The notes beneath the pieces are model-generated. The model saw only the letters and a program-made list of their open reading frames with translations. It searched no databases and had not been told where the DNA came from. The position numbers and the translations under genes were made by a program. Shown here one piece after another: positions 7,917 through 17,337 of a stretch of 64,000 nt of DNA. The first letter of the stretch is position 1, and the number at the start of each line of letters is the position of its first letter. The stretch is from Cryobacterium sp. PAMC25264 (GTDB lineage Bacteria; Actinomycetota; Actinomycetes; Actinomycetales; Microbacteriaceae): positions 1,922,001 through 1,986,000 of the forward strand of contig NZ_CP080383.1 in NCBI RefSeq assembly GCF_019443325.1, in the 5' to 3' direction.

Positions 7917-9404
7917 CTACAGGCTTGCCGGGACGAGGCCGGCGGGGACCGTGCCGTCTTGCACGAGGTCCCACGGGCTGGACAGGGTGCCGCGGATGGC
8001 CGTGGCCGCCGCGACGAGCGGGGAGACCAGGTGGGTGCGTCCGCCCTTACCCTGCCGGCCCTCGAAGTTGCGGTTGCTGGTGGACGCGCAGCGCTCCCCC
8101 GGGGCGAGCTGATCGGGGTTCATGCCCAGGCACATCGAGCAGCCGGCGAAACGCCATTCGGCGCCGAAGGCGAGGAAGATCTTGTCGAGCCCCTCGGCCT
8201 CCGCTTCGATCCGCACGCGGGCGGAACCGGGAACCACGAGCATCCGCACGCCGTCGGCGATGGTCTTGCCCTTGATGATCTCGGCTGCGGCGCGCAGGTC
8301 TTCGACCCGGCTGTTGGTGCAGGAGCCCAGGAACACGGTGTCGACGTGGATGTCCTTCATCGCGGTCCCCGCGGCGAGGTCCATGTACTCGAGGGCACGT
8401 TCGGCGGCGCTGCGCTCGTTGGCGTCGTCGATCTCCGCGGGGTTGGGCACGGTGTCGCTGAGCGACACGCCCTGGCCGGGGTTGGTTCCCCAGGTCACGA
8501 AGGGTTCGAGGGTGTCTGCGTCGAGGATGACCTCGGCGTCGAAGGTCGCGCCCTCGTCGGTGGCCAGGGTGTCCCAGTACTCCACGGCGGCGTCCCAGTC
8601 GGCGCCCTGCGGCGCGTGCGCGCGGCCGTCGAGGTAGGCGTAGGTGGTGGCATCCGGTGCGACCATACCGGCGCGGGCGCCGGCCTCGATCGACATGTTG
8701 CAGATGGTCATGCGGCCCTCCATGGAGAGCGCGCGGATGGCGCTGCCACGGTATTCGAGCACATAGCCCTGGCCGCCGCCGGTGCCGATCTTGGCGATGA
8801 CAGCGAGGATGATGTCCTTGGCCGTCACACCGGGGCGGAGGGTGCCGTTGACCGTGATGGCCATGGTCTTGAAGGGCTTGAGCGGCAGCGTCTGGGTGGC
8901 CATGACGTGCTCCACCTCGCTGGTTCCGATGCCGAGGGCCATGGCGCCGAAGGCCCCGTGGGTGGAGGTGTGCGAGTCCCCGCAGACGACGGTGATGCCC
9001 GGCTGGGTGAGACCCAGCTGCGGGCCCACCACGTGCACGATGCCCTGTTCGATGTCGCCCAGCGAGTGCAGGCGGATGCCGAACTCGGCGCAGTTCCGGC
9101 GGAGCGTCTCGATCTGGGTGCGGCTGGTGAGATCGGCGATGGGCCGGTCGATCGCCAGGGTCGGCGTGTTGTGGTCCTCGGTCGCGATCGTCAGATCCGG
9201 CCGGCGCACCGGGCGCCCAGCCAGCCGGAGGCCGTCGAAGGCCTGCGGGCTGGTGACCTCGTGCACCAGGTGCAGGTCGATGTAGATGAGGTCGGGCGTG
9301 CCGTTCTCGCCCTTGGCAACTAGGTGCTTGTCCCAGACCTTCTCGGCCAGGGTGCGCGGACGGGAACTCTCGATCGCCGCGTCGTTGATCAATGCAGTAG
9401 TCAT
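7917..9404 (-). CDS. leuC: 3-isopropylmalate dehydratase large subunit
   Basis: Aconitase-fold catalytic subunit carrying a [4Fe-4S] cluster. Cluster cysteines are visible in FLGSCTNSR and in [11 protein letters not shown]; the N-terminal signature is [12 protein letters not shown] and the substrate loop is [13 protein letters not shown]. Start is ATG 9404, with AGGAAG about ten bases upstream; an earlier in-frame codon at 9440 adds a basic leader not typical of LeuC. 495 residues. An 11-base perfect inverted repeat lies 46-86 bases upstream and probably marks the operator. Confidence 0.96.
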   Translation of the reverse strand: MTTALINDAAIESSRPRTLAEKVWDKHLVAKGENGTPDLIYIDLHLVHEVTSPQAFDGLRLAGRPVRRPDLTIATEDHNTPTLAIDRPIADLTSRTQIETLRRNCAEFGIRLHSLGDIEQGIVHVVGPQLGLTQPGITVVCGDSHTSTHGAFGAMALGIGTSEVEHVMATQTLPLKPFKTMAITVNGTLRPGVTAKDIILAVIAKIGTGGGQGYVLEYRGSAIRALSMEGRMTICNMSIEAGARAGMVAPDATTYAYLDGRAHAPQGADWDAAVEYWDTLATDEGATFDAEVILDADTLEPFVTWGTNPGQGVSLSDTVPNPAEIDDANERSAAERALEYMDLAAGTAMKDIHVDTVFLGSCTNSRVEDLRAAAEIIKGKTIADGVRMLVVPGSARVRIEAEAEGLDKIFLAFGAEWRFAGCSMCLGMNPDQLAPGERCASTSNRNFEGRQGKGGRTHLVSPLVAAATAIRGTLSSPWDLVQDGTVPAGLVPASL

Positions 9405-9449
9405 GTTTGTGCGTCTTCCTCGGGAACGGTGGTCAGCCAACGACAGACT

Positions 9450-9490
9450 CCGCGACGAGTGGGCCTAGTTAGATACGAGACTCGTCGCGG
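9450..9490 (-). promoter_or_regulatory. Perfect inverted repeat upstream of leuC (candidate operator)
   Basis: CCGCGACGAGT at 9450-9460 is repeated in inverse as ACTCGTCGCGG at 9480-9490, with a 19-base AT-richer spacer. On the minus strand the spacer reads CTCGTATCTAACTAGG, where TATCTA or TAACTA could be a -10 box, so the two half-sites would bracket the promoter. In actinobacteria leuCD is often controlled by an IclR-type repressor; the identity of the factor here is not known. Confidence 0.5.
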
Positions 9491-9634
9491 CACAGAAGAA
9501 GAAGTCGACTAAACAGCACACCATAGGCTAACACTGCACCCAGCACCCGCCGCGAACTGTGACCTGAGCCCCTCTGATTCGCGCATTCCGGTGCTTTGCT
9601 CACGGTTCGCGCACGGTCGACGTATGGTGTGCGC

Positions 9635-11317
9635 ATGACGGAGACAATCGCTCCAGCGAAGACCGGCCGAGTGCTGGTCGTGATCCTGCTTGCCCAGTTC
9701 ATCATCGTGGTCGATTCGACCTTCATGAACGTGTCGTTGTCCACCCTGGTGGCGGATTTCGACACCACGGTCCCCGGCATCCAGAACGCCATCACCCTGT
9801 ACACCATGGTGATGGCGGCGTTCATGATCGCCGGCGCCAAGGTGGGCGACATCATCGGCCGTAAACGCGCGTTCGTTCTCGGTCTCACCGTCTACTCCGT
9901 CGGGACGACCATCACCGCGCTCTCCCCCACCCTGGGCGTCTTCATCCTGGGCTGGTCGATCCTCGAAGGTCTCGGCGCGGCCATGATGCTCCCGGCCATG
10001 ATGTCGCTGATCGTCTCGAACTTCGCCGCCGGTCCCGCCCGCGCCAAGGCGTACGCCGGTTTCGCCGCGATCGCGGGAATCGCCGCGGGAATCGGGCCCA
10101 TCATCGGGGGCCTGTTCACTTCCTATCTGTCCTGGCGTCTGGCCTTCGCCAGCGAACTCCTCGTCGCGCTGTACATCTTCACCCAGCTGAAGATCATCAA
10201 GGATGCGCCGTTCCTCGGCCGGAAACCGCGCTTCGACTGGCCGGGCTTCCTCCTCAGCTCCGCCGGACTGATCACCGTCGTCGTGGGTATCGTGCTGGCC
10301 TCGGCCTATGGCCTCTTCGTCAGCCGTGTCGACGTCGAGGTGCTCGGACAGGTTGTCCTCACCGCCGGTCAGATCTCGCCCACCGTGATGCTCGTGTCGA
10401 TCGGATTGCTCTTCCTCATCGTCTTCATCCTGGTGGAACGGAGCCGCGACCGGCATCACCACGACACTCTCCTCGACCTGACTCTGTTCAGCCTTCGGGC
10501 GGTCTCAGCGGGAACGTCCGTACAGCTGCTTCAGTACCTCGTACTGACGGGGGCCATCTTCGCCTTGTCCCTCTATGTGCAGATGGAATTGAACTACTCG
10601 GCCATCCAGAGCGGACTCACCCTGCTGCCACTGTCCCTGGCCGTGCTGCTCTCGGCCGCGGTCAGCGGGCGGGTGCTCAGCCGCCGCTTCGCCCCGCGCT
10701 CGGTCATCCTCGCCGGGTTCGCCATCATCGTGCTCGGTGCCGCGATGATGGGCCTCTTGGCACGGGATGCCACGAGCGGCACCGAATTCATCCTGGGGCT
10801 GGCGCTGGTCGGGTTCGGCGCGGGCACCATTGCCTCCCAGAACCAGAACCTCATCATGTCGTCGGTGAAACCGCAGCGGTCCAATGAAGCATCGGGAGTG
10901 ATCAACACCTCTCAGAACATCGGGGCGTCCCTCGGCACGGCGCTTGCCGGGGCGCTGATCCTGTCGGTATTCGTGCTGACCGCCACGAGCCTCATCGACG
11001 AGAGTCCGGCGTTCACCTCGTCGGAGCAGTCGCAGTTGGACACCGCGGTGACCGAGAAGGCCCAGATCATCAGCGACGCCCAGCTCAGCGCGGCAATCTC
11101 GGAGTACCCGGCCGAGCAGCAGGATGCGATGATCACGATCAATGCCCAAGCCAGGCAGACTGCACTGACCGTGGTCTATGCCGGACTGGCGCTTGCCGGC
11201 CTGCTCGGATTCGGCGCCGCCCTGTGGTTGCCGAGGACACCGCCGCTCTCGAACACCCCCACGACGGCAGGATCGTCGCCGCCGCTGAACGGGGACGACG
11301 CGGACACCGAGCCGTAG
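9635..11317 (+). CDS. MFS transporter, DHA2 (14-helix drug:H+ antiporter) family
   Basis: 560-residue membrane protein. Helix 1 carries LLAQFIIVVDSTFMNVSL, the DHA2/EmrB-type motif D1. Motif A is seen as GAKVGDIIGRKRAF between helices 2 and 3, and motif C-like sequence as AGIAAGIGPIIGG. About 14 membrane segments, with an extracytoplasmic insertion around residues 460-510 before the last helix and an acidic cytoplasmic tail. Start is ATG 9635; TATGGT lies 6 bases before a six-base gap to the ATG, so the transcript is probably leaderless and an upstream start is unlikely. Substrate unknown; multidrug export is a family-level guess. Confidence 0.87.
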   Translation: MTETIAPAKTGRVLVVILLAQFIIVVDSTFMNVSLSTLVADFDTTVPGIQNAITLYTMVMAAFMIAGAKVGDIIGRKRAFVLGLTVYSVGTTITALSPTLGVFILGWSILEGLGAAMMLPAMMSLIVSNFAAGPARAKAYAGFAAIAGIAAGIGPIIGGLFTSYLSWRLAFASELLVALYIFTQLKIIKDAPFLGRKPRFDWPGFLLSSAGLITVVVGIVLASAYGLFVSRVDVEVLGQVVLTAGQISPTVMLVSIGLLFLIVFILVERSRDRHHHDTLLDLTLFSLRAVSAGTSVQLLQYLVLTGAIFALSLYVQMELNYSAIQSGLTLLPLSLAVLLSAAVSGRVLSRRFAPRSVILAGFAIIVLGAAMMGLLARDATSGTEFILGLALVGFGAGTIASQNQNLIMSSVKPQRSNEASGVINTSQNIGASLGTALAGALILSVFVLTATSLIDESPAFTSSEQSQLDTAVTEKAQIISDAQLSAAISEYPAEQQDAMITINAQARQTALTVVYAGLALAGLLGFGAALWLPRTPPLSNTPTTAGSSPPLNGDDADTEP

Positions 11318-11346
11318 CCACAACTGGTACCCGTTCGGACAACTGG

Positions 11347-11362
11347 GCCCGGCACACCGGGC
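11347..11362. terminator. Short hairpin between converging MFS and FHA genes
   Basis: GCCCGG and CCGGGC flank CACA, giving a 6-bp stem 30 bases after the MFS stop and 24 bases after the FHA gene stop in the other direction. Position suits a shared terminator; the stem is short and lacks a T-run. Confidence 0.35.
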
Positions 11363-11385
11363 GCACATGTCCGTTTCGGGAACCG

Positions 11386-12286
11386 TCAGGCGCGGGAGAC
11401 CTCGACGGCGAACTCGCCGAGCAGCAGGCGGGCGCCGTCGCCGAGGACCGTGCGGATGCCCGGCTCCAGCGGCACGCGCTGCCCGGCGGCATCGGCCAGG
11501 CTGACACCGTTGGTGGAGTGCAGGTCGGTGACCGTGAGCTCGCCGGAGGCGGAGAGTTCCACCAGGGCGTGCGACTTGGAGACCGAGAGCGCCGGGTCCT
11601 GCACGCTGACCATCGTGGCCGCGCGCCGGGTGACCGGTGCCGGGTCGCGGCCGAGCACGAGGGACCCCGTCACGGCAACGGCCTGCCCGTCCGCGAGCCG
11701 GAGGGTCCACCCTGTCGCAACGGAAGCGGGCGGCTCGACCGGCGGCAACGCCGGGGTGATGTTCTGGGGGGCCGTCGGCGGTGCCGCGGCCGCGGCAGCT
11801 ACAGAGGCTGCGGACGGGTGTTCGGCTCGGCCGGGGTGACCGTCGTGGGCGGGGTGATCGCCGTGGCCGCGCTGGCACCTGTCGGGGCGCTCGTGGCGGC
11901 CAGGTCGGCACTGGGCGGGGTGATCGGTGCGGCCGGCGTGGCGCGGGGCGGCACCGGAAGGGTGCCCAGCGGTGCGGGGAGGAACGCCGGGATGCTCATC
12001 ATGGACGACGGAGCGGCGGCGGCCGGCCCGGTCCGGCTACCGGCAGGCGCGGGTGCCGCAGCGCCGGTCGGGGGCGCGATGCGGGCATCCGCTTCGGGCC
12101 CGGCGGCCGGAGTCCGGCCGGGCTCCGGCGCCGGCTCGCCCGGCATCGGGTCACCGCGCGAGACGCCAAGGAGGCCTGGGCCGGCGCCCGGTCGCCGGCT
12201 TCGCGGGCGTCCGGCCGGTCGTCGCCGGCGGGGAACAGGCCCGGAGGGGGAACGATGAAGCCCGGCTTATCCACTGGTGTATCCAC
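11386..12286 (-). CDS. Pro/Ala-rich FHA-domain protein (two one-base frameshifts)
   Basis: Last gene of the kinase-surface locus. Three frames must be joined. GTG 12286 opens VDTPVDKPGFIVPPPGL. One base must be added at C2 12166-12167 to pass into SRGDPMPGEPAPEPG and a long Ala/Pro linker. One G must be added at G3 11816-11818 to pass into AASVAAAAAAPPTAPQN and the C-terminal FHA domain. That domain has the phosphothreonine-binding features LVLGRDP, VSKSHALVEL and DLHSTNGVSL. Restored length is about 300 residues. The start lies 10 bases after the preceding stop, with AAGG as ribosome site. Probably a substrate or adaptor of the kinase at 29132-30805. Whether it is truly broken cannot be told, but the FHA domain looks intact and under selection. 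Confidence 0.75.
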
Positions 12287-12295
12287 CGTGCAACC

Positions 12296-15022
12296 CTACC
12301 TTCGGCCTCGTGCGGAGCCCCGGGAGCCCTCGCGGGCCCCGCGGAGATTGACCTGGTTCCAGTCGCGCTTGGAGCGCAGCCGGAACCGGGCGAACAGACG
12401 GCGCAACCGGCCCGCGGAGGCACTCGCTGTGGCGAGGGACGCCAGCGCCTGGACCCAGGTCTCGTCGACGACCTCGTCGTCGATCTCGCGGCCGCCGAAC
12501 ACGGCGCTGTCAACGGCATCGGCCACCGGCACCAGCCGGTGTGCCGCCACGACCTCGGCCGCGTCGATGAGGTCCACCGACCGGGCCGGGGCCGAGCCGG
12601 CCGTAGCCGGCCCGTCCGCGTCAGTCAGGTCCGGGGTGGACCCGGTCGATACCGGCGCAACCGCTGTGGCAGCGTCGGTCCGCGGCGTCTCAGAGGCCAG
12701 AGCGCCAGAGGCCGAAGCATCAGAGCCACGCGCTCCGGCGGTCAGCACGTCAGACGCGGGAGCGTCGGCGGTCGGCCGGGGACCAGCCGGCTCTGGCCGG
12801 GTGGCCAGCTGGGCGATGAGCTGGCTGTCCAGGCTCGCGGCGACCTGGCGACGGGTGGAGTCGCGAGGCACGTCGTAGCCGAGCTCGGCGAAACCGTCGG
12901 TCAGTTCCGACCAGGCTCCTGCGGCGCGCTGATCGCCCGTTCCCCTCGTCTTGCGCCGGCGTCGGCGCCGGGACTTGAGCAGCGCCACGATGAGCAACGG
13001 GAGGCCCAGGAGCAGCAGCGGGATACCGACGACGCCGATGGCGATCCACGCCCAGACGGGCAGAACGAAGTCCTTGTCCTTGGTCTCGTTCTTGGTGTCG
13101 TCGATCTCCACGGCAGTGAGCAGGTCGTCGGCCTCGTTGTCCATGCGCGGGGGCTGGCGCACCTGCGGCTGCGGCTCGGTCTTGGGCTTCGGGGTCTGGT
13201 CCTGAGGCACATCCGTCTGATCGGGGGTCGGGTAGAAGGGCACCCAGCCGATCCCCTCGAACGCTACTTCCACCCAGGCGGTCACATCGGTACCGGTGAC
13301 CTCCACGCTCGCGGCGTCCTCGGCCACCTCGGGTGCGAAGCCCATGACCACGCGGGCCGGGTAGTTCAGGCTGCGGGCCATCAGGGCCATGGCCGCCGCG
13401 TACTGCTCCTCGTCGCCCACCATCTGGGTGCGGGTGAAGAGCTCGTTCAGCCGATCGGCGCCGTGGCCGGCCCGGGACGGGATGCCGTCTGAGGCCAGGC
13501 CGTGGCTGAGGAAGCCCTTCGTCTTCAGGGACTGCTCGATGGCGCGCAGGCTGTCGATGGGGGTGTCGGTGCCGCCGGAGAATTCGATGGCCTTGGCCAC
13601 GACGACATCCGGGATGTTCTGCACGGCCGGCAGGGTGACATCGGCGACGGGAACGTTCTGGAGGTCTTCGTCGCGGTACGTCTGCTGCAACTGGGCGCTC
13701 ACGGTGTACTCGTAGCCGGGTTCCACCCCGCTCGTGAGCACGGCGGTGCCGCTGTCGCTGTTGTAGCGCAGGCTCTCCGACTCTTCCTGACTGCCGGCGT
13801 CGTCGAAGTCCACGGTGGTCGGGTAGCCCACACCGGGCAGCCAGACGTCCTCGTATCCCACGACGTCGATGGTGACCGTGCTGTTCTGGATACTGGTGGC
13901 CAAGGCAGGCGCAGGAATGGTGCGTCCCACGAGCCGGAAGCTGCCGGACCCGCCGACGAGGGTGTCGGGCGCGGCCACGTTCCACAGCTTGCCGTCGTAG
14001 GCGTCCATGCTGGCCAGCCGCAGGACCTCGCCGGGCTGCAGACCGGTGACGGTGAACAGCGGGGTGTCGGCCAGCGTCTTGGTGTACTGCCGGAAGCCCG
14101 CAAGCGGGCTGGAGAACTCCAGCGGGTCGAATGGCGGCTGGATCTCCTCGCGCAGCACGAACCGGTCCTTCGGGTTCGGGGCGAGGAAGCCGCCGACGAG
14201 GGCGCCGATGAGCACCGCACCGAGCATGACGGTGGCCGTGCCGATGAGCTTGCGGCGGAAGAGCCGGCGGGTGCCGGCCGCATCCGCGCCGGACAGGGCG
14301 GCGCCCGAGCGGCTGGCGGAGCCCTGGTTGCTGCGCCGCCAGCCGATCCAGACGATGGCGACGACGGCAAACGCCACACCGCGCAGGCCCGCGAAGTAGG
14401 TCTGGTCGGTGCCCATCAGGATACCGGTGAGGTAGAGCAGCACCGGGCCGATGAGCAGCAGGCCCGTGCGCCACACCGTGCGGCGGTGCCGGGGCAACCA
14501 GCGACTGGCGAGCATGGTGGCGACCAGCGCGACCAGCCAGGCTGCGAAGTACGGCAGCACCGGCATGTAGTACGGGGCCTCGACGGGGGTGCCGAGGGTG
14601 ACGATGTCGGCCCAGCCGAAGACCGCGCCGAGCGCGAGACCGGCCGTGGACGAGACGCTGGGCAGCACGCCCAGCAGGGCCTCGCCGGGCATGGTGAACG
14701 GCGTGCCGAGGAGGAAGTAGACCAGGATCGCCAGGAGGACGTTGGTGACGACGCCCAGCCGGAGGGCGTAACCGAGCACGGCGGCGCCGGTGCCCACGAT
14801 CAGGCCGCCGAGTCCCGCCACGAGGAAGTTGTAGTCGCCGAAGGAGGTCTCCAGGCCCAGGACCCCGAGGAGCGAGAGCAGGCTGAGCACAGCGACATCC
14901 GCCCAGGCGGCGGACGGGAACGGACGCAGGGCGGCCAGACGGGCCCGGACCGGACCTGGAGCGGCCGGTGTGACCGGGCCCTGCGGCGTCGCGGTGCGCG
15001 GGGTGGGGTCTGAGCGGCTCAT
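12296..15022 (-). CDS. Transglutaminase-fold membrane protein (TgpA-like) lacking catalytic triad
   Basis: 908 residues. Six or so N-terminal helices (about 40-235), a further helix near 260 and a large extracytoplasmic part to about 655 are seen. One more helix (VWAWIAIGVVGIPLLLLG) and a cytoplasmic tail of about 210 residues follow. The extracytoplasmic part holds the transglutaminase-like core. The family motif G-D-C-E-Q reads GDEEQYAAAMALMAR at 536 onward, so the Cys is Glu538. The HAWVE motif is TAWVEV, with Thr581 for His. The DPTP motif is YPTP, with Tyr597 for Asp. It therefore cannot be a Cys-dependent enzyme and is probably a structural or binding domain. It overlaps DUF58 by 4 bases, and MoxR-DUF58-TgpA is a widespread set thought to act in envelope assembly. 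Confidence 0.85.
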   Translation of the reverse strand: MSRSDPTPRTATPQGPVTPAAPGPVRARLAALRPFPSAAWADVAVLSLLSLLGVLGLETSFGDYNFLVAGLGGLIVGTGAAVLGYALRLGVVTNVLLAILVYFLLGTPFTMPGEALLGVLPSVSSTAGLALGAVFGWADIVTLGTPVEAPYYMPVLPYFAAWLVALVATMLASRWLPRHRRTVWRTGLLLIGPVLLYLTGILMGTDQTYFAGLRGVAFAVVAIVWIGWRRSNQGSASRSGAALSGADAAGTRRLFRRKLIGTATVMLGAVLIGALVGGFLAPNPKDRFVLREEIQPPFDPLEFSSPLAGFRQYTKTLADTPLFTVTGLQPGEVLRLASMDAYDGKLWNVAAPDTLVGGSGSFRLVGRTIPAPALATSIQNSTVTIDVVGYEDVWLPGVGYPTTVDFDDAGSQEESESLRYNSDSGTAVLTSGVEPGYEYTVSAQLQQTYRDEDLQNVPVADVTLPAVQNIPDVVVAKAIEFSGGTDTPIDSLRAIEQSLKTKGFLSHGLASDGIPSRAGHGADRLNELFTRTQMVGDEEQYAAAMALMARSLNYPARVVMGFAPEVAEDAASVEVTGTDVTAWVEVAFEGIGWVPFYPTPDQTDVPQDQTPKPKTEPQPQVRQPPRMDNEADDLLTAVEIDDTKNETKDKDFVLPVWAWIAIGVVGIPLLLLGLPLLIVALLKSRRRRRRKTRGTGDQRAAGAWSELTDGFAELGYDVPRDSTRRQVAASLDSQLIAQLATRPEPAGPRPTADAPASDVLTAGARGSDASASGALASETPRTDAATAVAPVSTGSTPDLTDADGPATAGSAPARSVDLIDAAEVVAAHRLVPVADAVDSAVFGGREIDDEVVDETWVQALASLATASASAGRLRRLFARFRLRSKRDWNQVNLRGAREGSRGSARGRR

Positions 15023-16320
15023 CGGTGTACCCGTCGGAGAAGTTTGGGCAGATCGGCCAGATCGCCGATGGTGACGACGGTGAGGCCGGACACGGTGGAC
15101 AGCCGAGACTGCGCGCCCGGCTCGATCCGGAAGGCGAGGGTGGTCGCGTCCTTGCCGAACAGGGTCTGCGCGGCACGGAACTCGGTGAGGTCGATGGTGG
15201 AGCCGGCGACGATCATCACGACGCTGGGCGGCGGGAGCCGGCGGGTGGCGGCGCGGGCGAACTCGCGCAGGCCCGGGAAGAGGTCGCTCACCGGTTCGAT
15301 GCGGGACGAGTCGTCGAGCAGGGCCACCGGAGTGGCGGTGCGGAGGGCCAGTTTCTCGCTCACCACGCTGAGGCCGGTGCCGTCGCGGATCACGCGCAAC
15401 GCCAATGAGGCGGTGACGGACACGGCCAGCTCGAACTCGTCCTCCGAGGCGTAATACCGGTTCTCAGCGCTGTGCACGAGCGTGAGCTGGGTGCGTCGGG
15501 TCTCTTCGAACTGCCGCACCATGAGCTGGCCGGTGCGCGCGGAGGTGCGCCAGTGCACATTACGCAGGGCGTCGCCGGGCTCGTAGGCGCGCAGGGCGTG
15601 GAAAGAGATGTCGTCGCTGGTGATCTTCTTGGTGATCTCGCCCTCGAGGTCGCGCATCAGGCCGGCTGCCGAGGAGGCGATCCGGGTGGTCACCGGGTGC
15701 ACAAACAGTTCGACGGCTTCGGTCCAGCGCACGGTGCGGCGCAGAAGACCGAGCTGGTCGCCGCGGACGGAGATGGCGGGACCGGCCACGATGACGGCCC
15801 GACGGTGCGTGGGCACCGCGAAGAGTTCGTCGTGTTCGGCGGCTGGTGCCAGGCCGGGGATCACGAACTCCGCGATACCGCTGCCGACGGGCAGTTCCAT
15901 CCGCGCGGGCAGCAGGGCGCGTTCACCGGAGTTGGTGACGGTCATCTGGCCCAGGGCCCGCTCCCCCGCCACCACACGGTGCGGGTTGAGCTGCAGGTCG
16001 ACGGCGTAGGTGGCCCGACCGACGATGAACGGCACCGCGACCAGGAGCGCCGCCAGGAGCGTGCTGGCCAGGTAGGTGAATTCCACCCAGCCGAACAGGG
16101 CGCTCACGGCGAAGGCGAGCACGGCGACCAGGAACACCAGGCGTCCGGCCGGTCCGACCACGTCCGTGACCGGGCGGATGCGCTGCAGTACGAGTGCGAC
16201 CAGCTGCCGGGCCAGGCGCCAGGCATTGCCGGCGGCCGCCCCGAGCGCGCGCCCCAACGACCTCAGGGCGTGGACGGCCGGAGAGGTTCTCTGGGGGGAA
16301 CGCTCGGTGCGAAGCGTCAT
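15019..16320 (-). CDS. DUF58 domain protein (von Willebrand-like, MoxR partner)
   Basis: 433 residues. Two N-terminal membrane helices (VGPAGRLVFLVAVLAFAV and FTYLASTLLAALLVAV) precede the DUF58 core. The core has the signature GDALRNVHWRTSARTGQL, preceded by FHALRAYEPG. The C-terminal half, with ALLDDSSR and VVMIVAGST, resembles a VWA-like Rossmann domain. Encoded between MoxR (4-base overlap) and the transglutaminase-fold protein (4-base overlap), so translation is coupled. Members of this family act with MoxR ATPases as chaperones or assembly factors; the client here is most likely one of the neighbouring Ig proteins, which is an inference. Confidence 0.9.
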   Translation of the reverse strand: MTLRTERSPQRTSPAVHALRSLGRALGAAAGNAWRLARQLVALVLQRIRPVTDVVGPAGRLVFLVAVLAFAVSALFGWVEFTYLASTLLAALLVAVPFIVGRATYAVDLQLNPHRVVAGERALGQMTVTNSGERALLPARMELPVGSGIAEFVIPGLAPAAEHDELFAVPTHRRAVIVAGPAISVRGDQLGLLRRTVRWTEAVELFVHPVTTRIASSAAGLMRDLEGEITKKITSDDISFHALRAYEPGDALRNVHWRTSARTGQLMVRQFEETRRTQLTLVHSAENRYYASEDEFELAVSVTASLALRVIRDGTGLSVVSEKLALRTATPVALLDDSSRIEPVSDLFPGLREFARAATRRLPPPSVVMIVAGSTIDLTEFRAAQTLFGKDATTLAFRIEPGAQSRLSTVSGLTVVTIGDLADLPKLLRRVHR

Positions 16321-17285
16321 GCGGCGCGGAAGGCGGGAGGAGCGACCTCGACCAGAATGCGGTTGACGATCTCTTCGGCCGTGACGCCGGCGAAGTCGGC
16401 CTCCGGGTCGACCATGATGCGGTGGGCCAGCACGGGCACGGCGAGGTCGCGGATGTCGTCGGGGGTGACGAAGGTGCGCCCCTGGGACAGCGCCCAGGTC
16501 TTGGCGGCGCGGGCGAGAGCCAGGGCGCCACGCATGCTGACGCCCAGCGTGGAGGAGACGTCGGTGCGGGTGGCGGTGACGATCTCGTTGAGGTAGCCGA
16601 GCACGGCGGCGTCGACGAAGACCTCGGAAGCGAGTTGGGCCATGGTCACGACTGAGCTGGACGCGATGATGGGCGTGATGCCGGCATCCCGGGCGCGGTT
16701 CGAGGAGTCGAGCAGCAGGGTGACCGCGGTGTCGTGGTCGGGGTAGCCGAGTGAGGTCTTGAACAGGAACCTGTCGAGCTGGGCTTCAGGCAGAGTGTAG
16801 GTACCGGCCTGCTCGACGGGGTTCTGGGTGGCGATGACCATGAACGGGCTGCCCACCTCGTGGCTGACGCCGTCGACGGTGACCCGGCCCTCCTCCATGA
16901 CCTCCAGCAGCGCGGACTGGGTCTTGGGGCTGGCCCGGTTGATCTCGTCGGCGAGCACGATGGACGCGAAGATCGGTCCCTTGTGGAACTCGAAGATGCC
17001 CTTGCCCTGGTCGTAGATGGTCACACCGGTGACGTCGGAGGGCAGCAGGTCTGGGGTGAACTGGATGCGCGAGTGGGTGCCGTCGAGGGTGTTGGCCAGC
17101 GCCTTGGCGAGCACGGTCTTGCCGGTGCCGGGAAAGTCCTCCAGCAGCACGTGGCCGTTGGTGAGCATGGCGGCGACCACCAGGCGGATCACGTGCTCCT
17201 TACCCAGAATGGCCTGTTCGACGTTGCCGACCAGCTTGCCGAACGCCTCGGCGAACCAGTCTGCCTGTTCCTGTGTGACGCTCAT
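16317..17285 (-). CDS. MoxR-family AAA+ ATPase
   Basis: 322 residues. Walker A is EDFPGTGKTVLAKAL, Walker B is VLADEINRASPKTQSALLE, sensor-type ATQNPVEQAGTYTLPEAQ and arginine-finger region LDRFLFKTSLGYPD follow. The C-terminal lid contains VSMRGALALARAAKTWAL. MoxR proteins remodel or mature partner proteins together with DUF58/VWA proteins. It starts 52 bases downstream of the first giant Ig gene stop and overlaps DUF58. Start ATG 17285. Confidence 0.94.
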   Translation of the reverse strand: MSVTQEQADWFAEAFGKLVGNVEQAILGKEHVIRLVVAAMLTNGHVLLEDFPGTGKTVLAKALANTLDGTHSRIQFTPDLLPSDVTGVTIYDQGKGIFEFHKGPIFASIVLADEINRASPKTQSALLEVMEEGRVTVDGVSHEVGSPFMVIATQNPVEQAGTYTLPEAQLDRFLFKTSLGYPDHDTAVTLLLDSSNRARDAGITPIIASSSVVTMAQLASEVFVDAAVLGYLNEIVTATRTDVSSTLGVSMRGALALARAAKTWALSQGRTFVTPDDIRDLAVPVLAHRIMVDPEADFAGVTAEEIVNRILVEVAPPAFRAA

Positions 17286-17337
17286 TCGATGGTGTCCGTT
17301 CTGTTGGTCGTGGTCGGGTCGATCGGGCGGGAGGGCA

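Noticed and set aside
5881..9323. Long plus-strand frames opposite murA, leuD and leuC
   Set aside because: No family features, composition typical of antisense frames in GC-rich DNA, and the minus-strand genes are certain.
13502..15013. 503-codon plus-strand frame opposite the transglutaminase-fold gene
   Set aside because: Antisense shadow with Gly/Arg/Asp-rich sequence and no recognisable domain.
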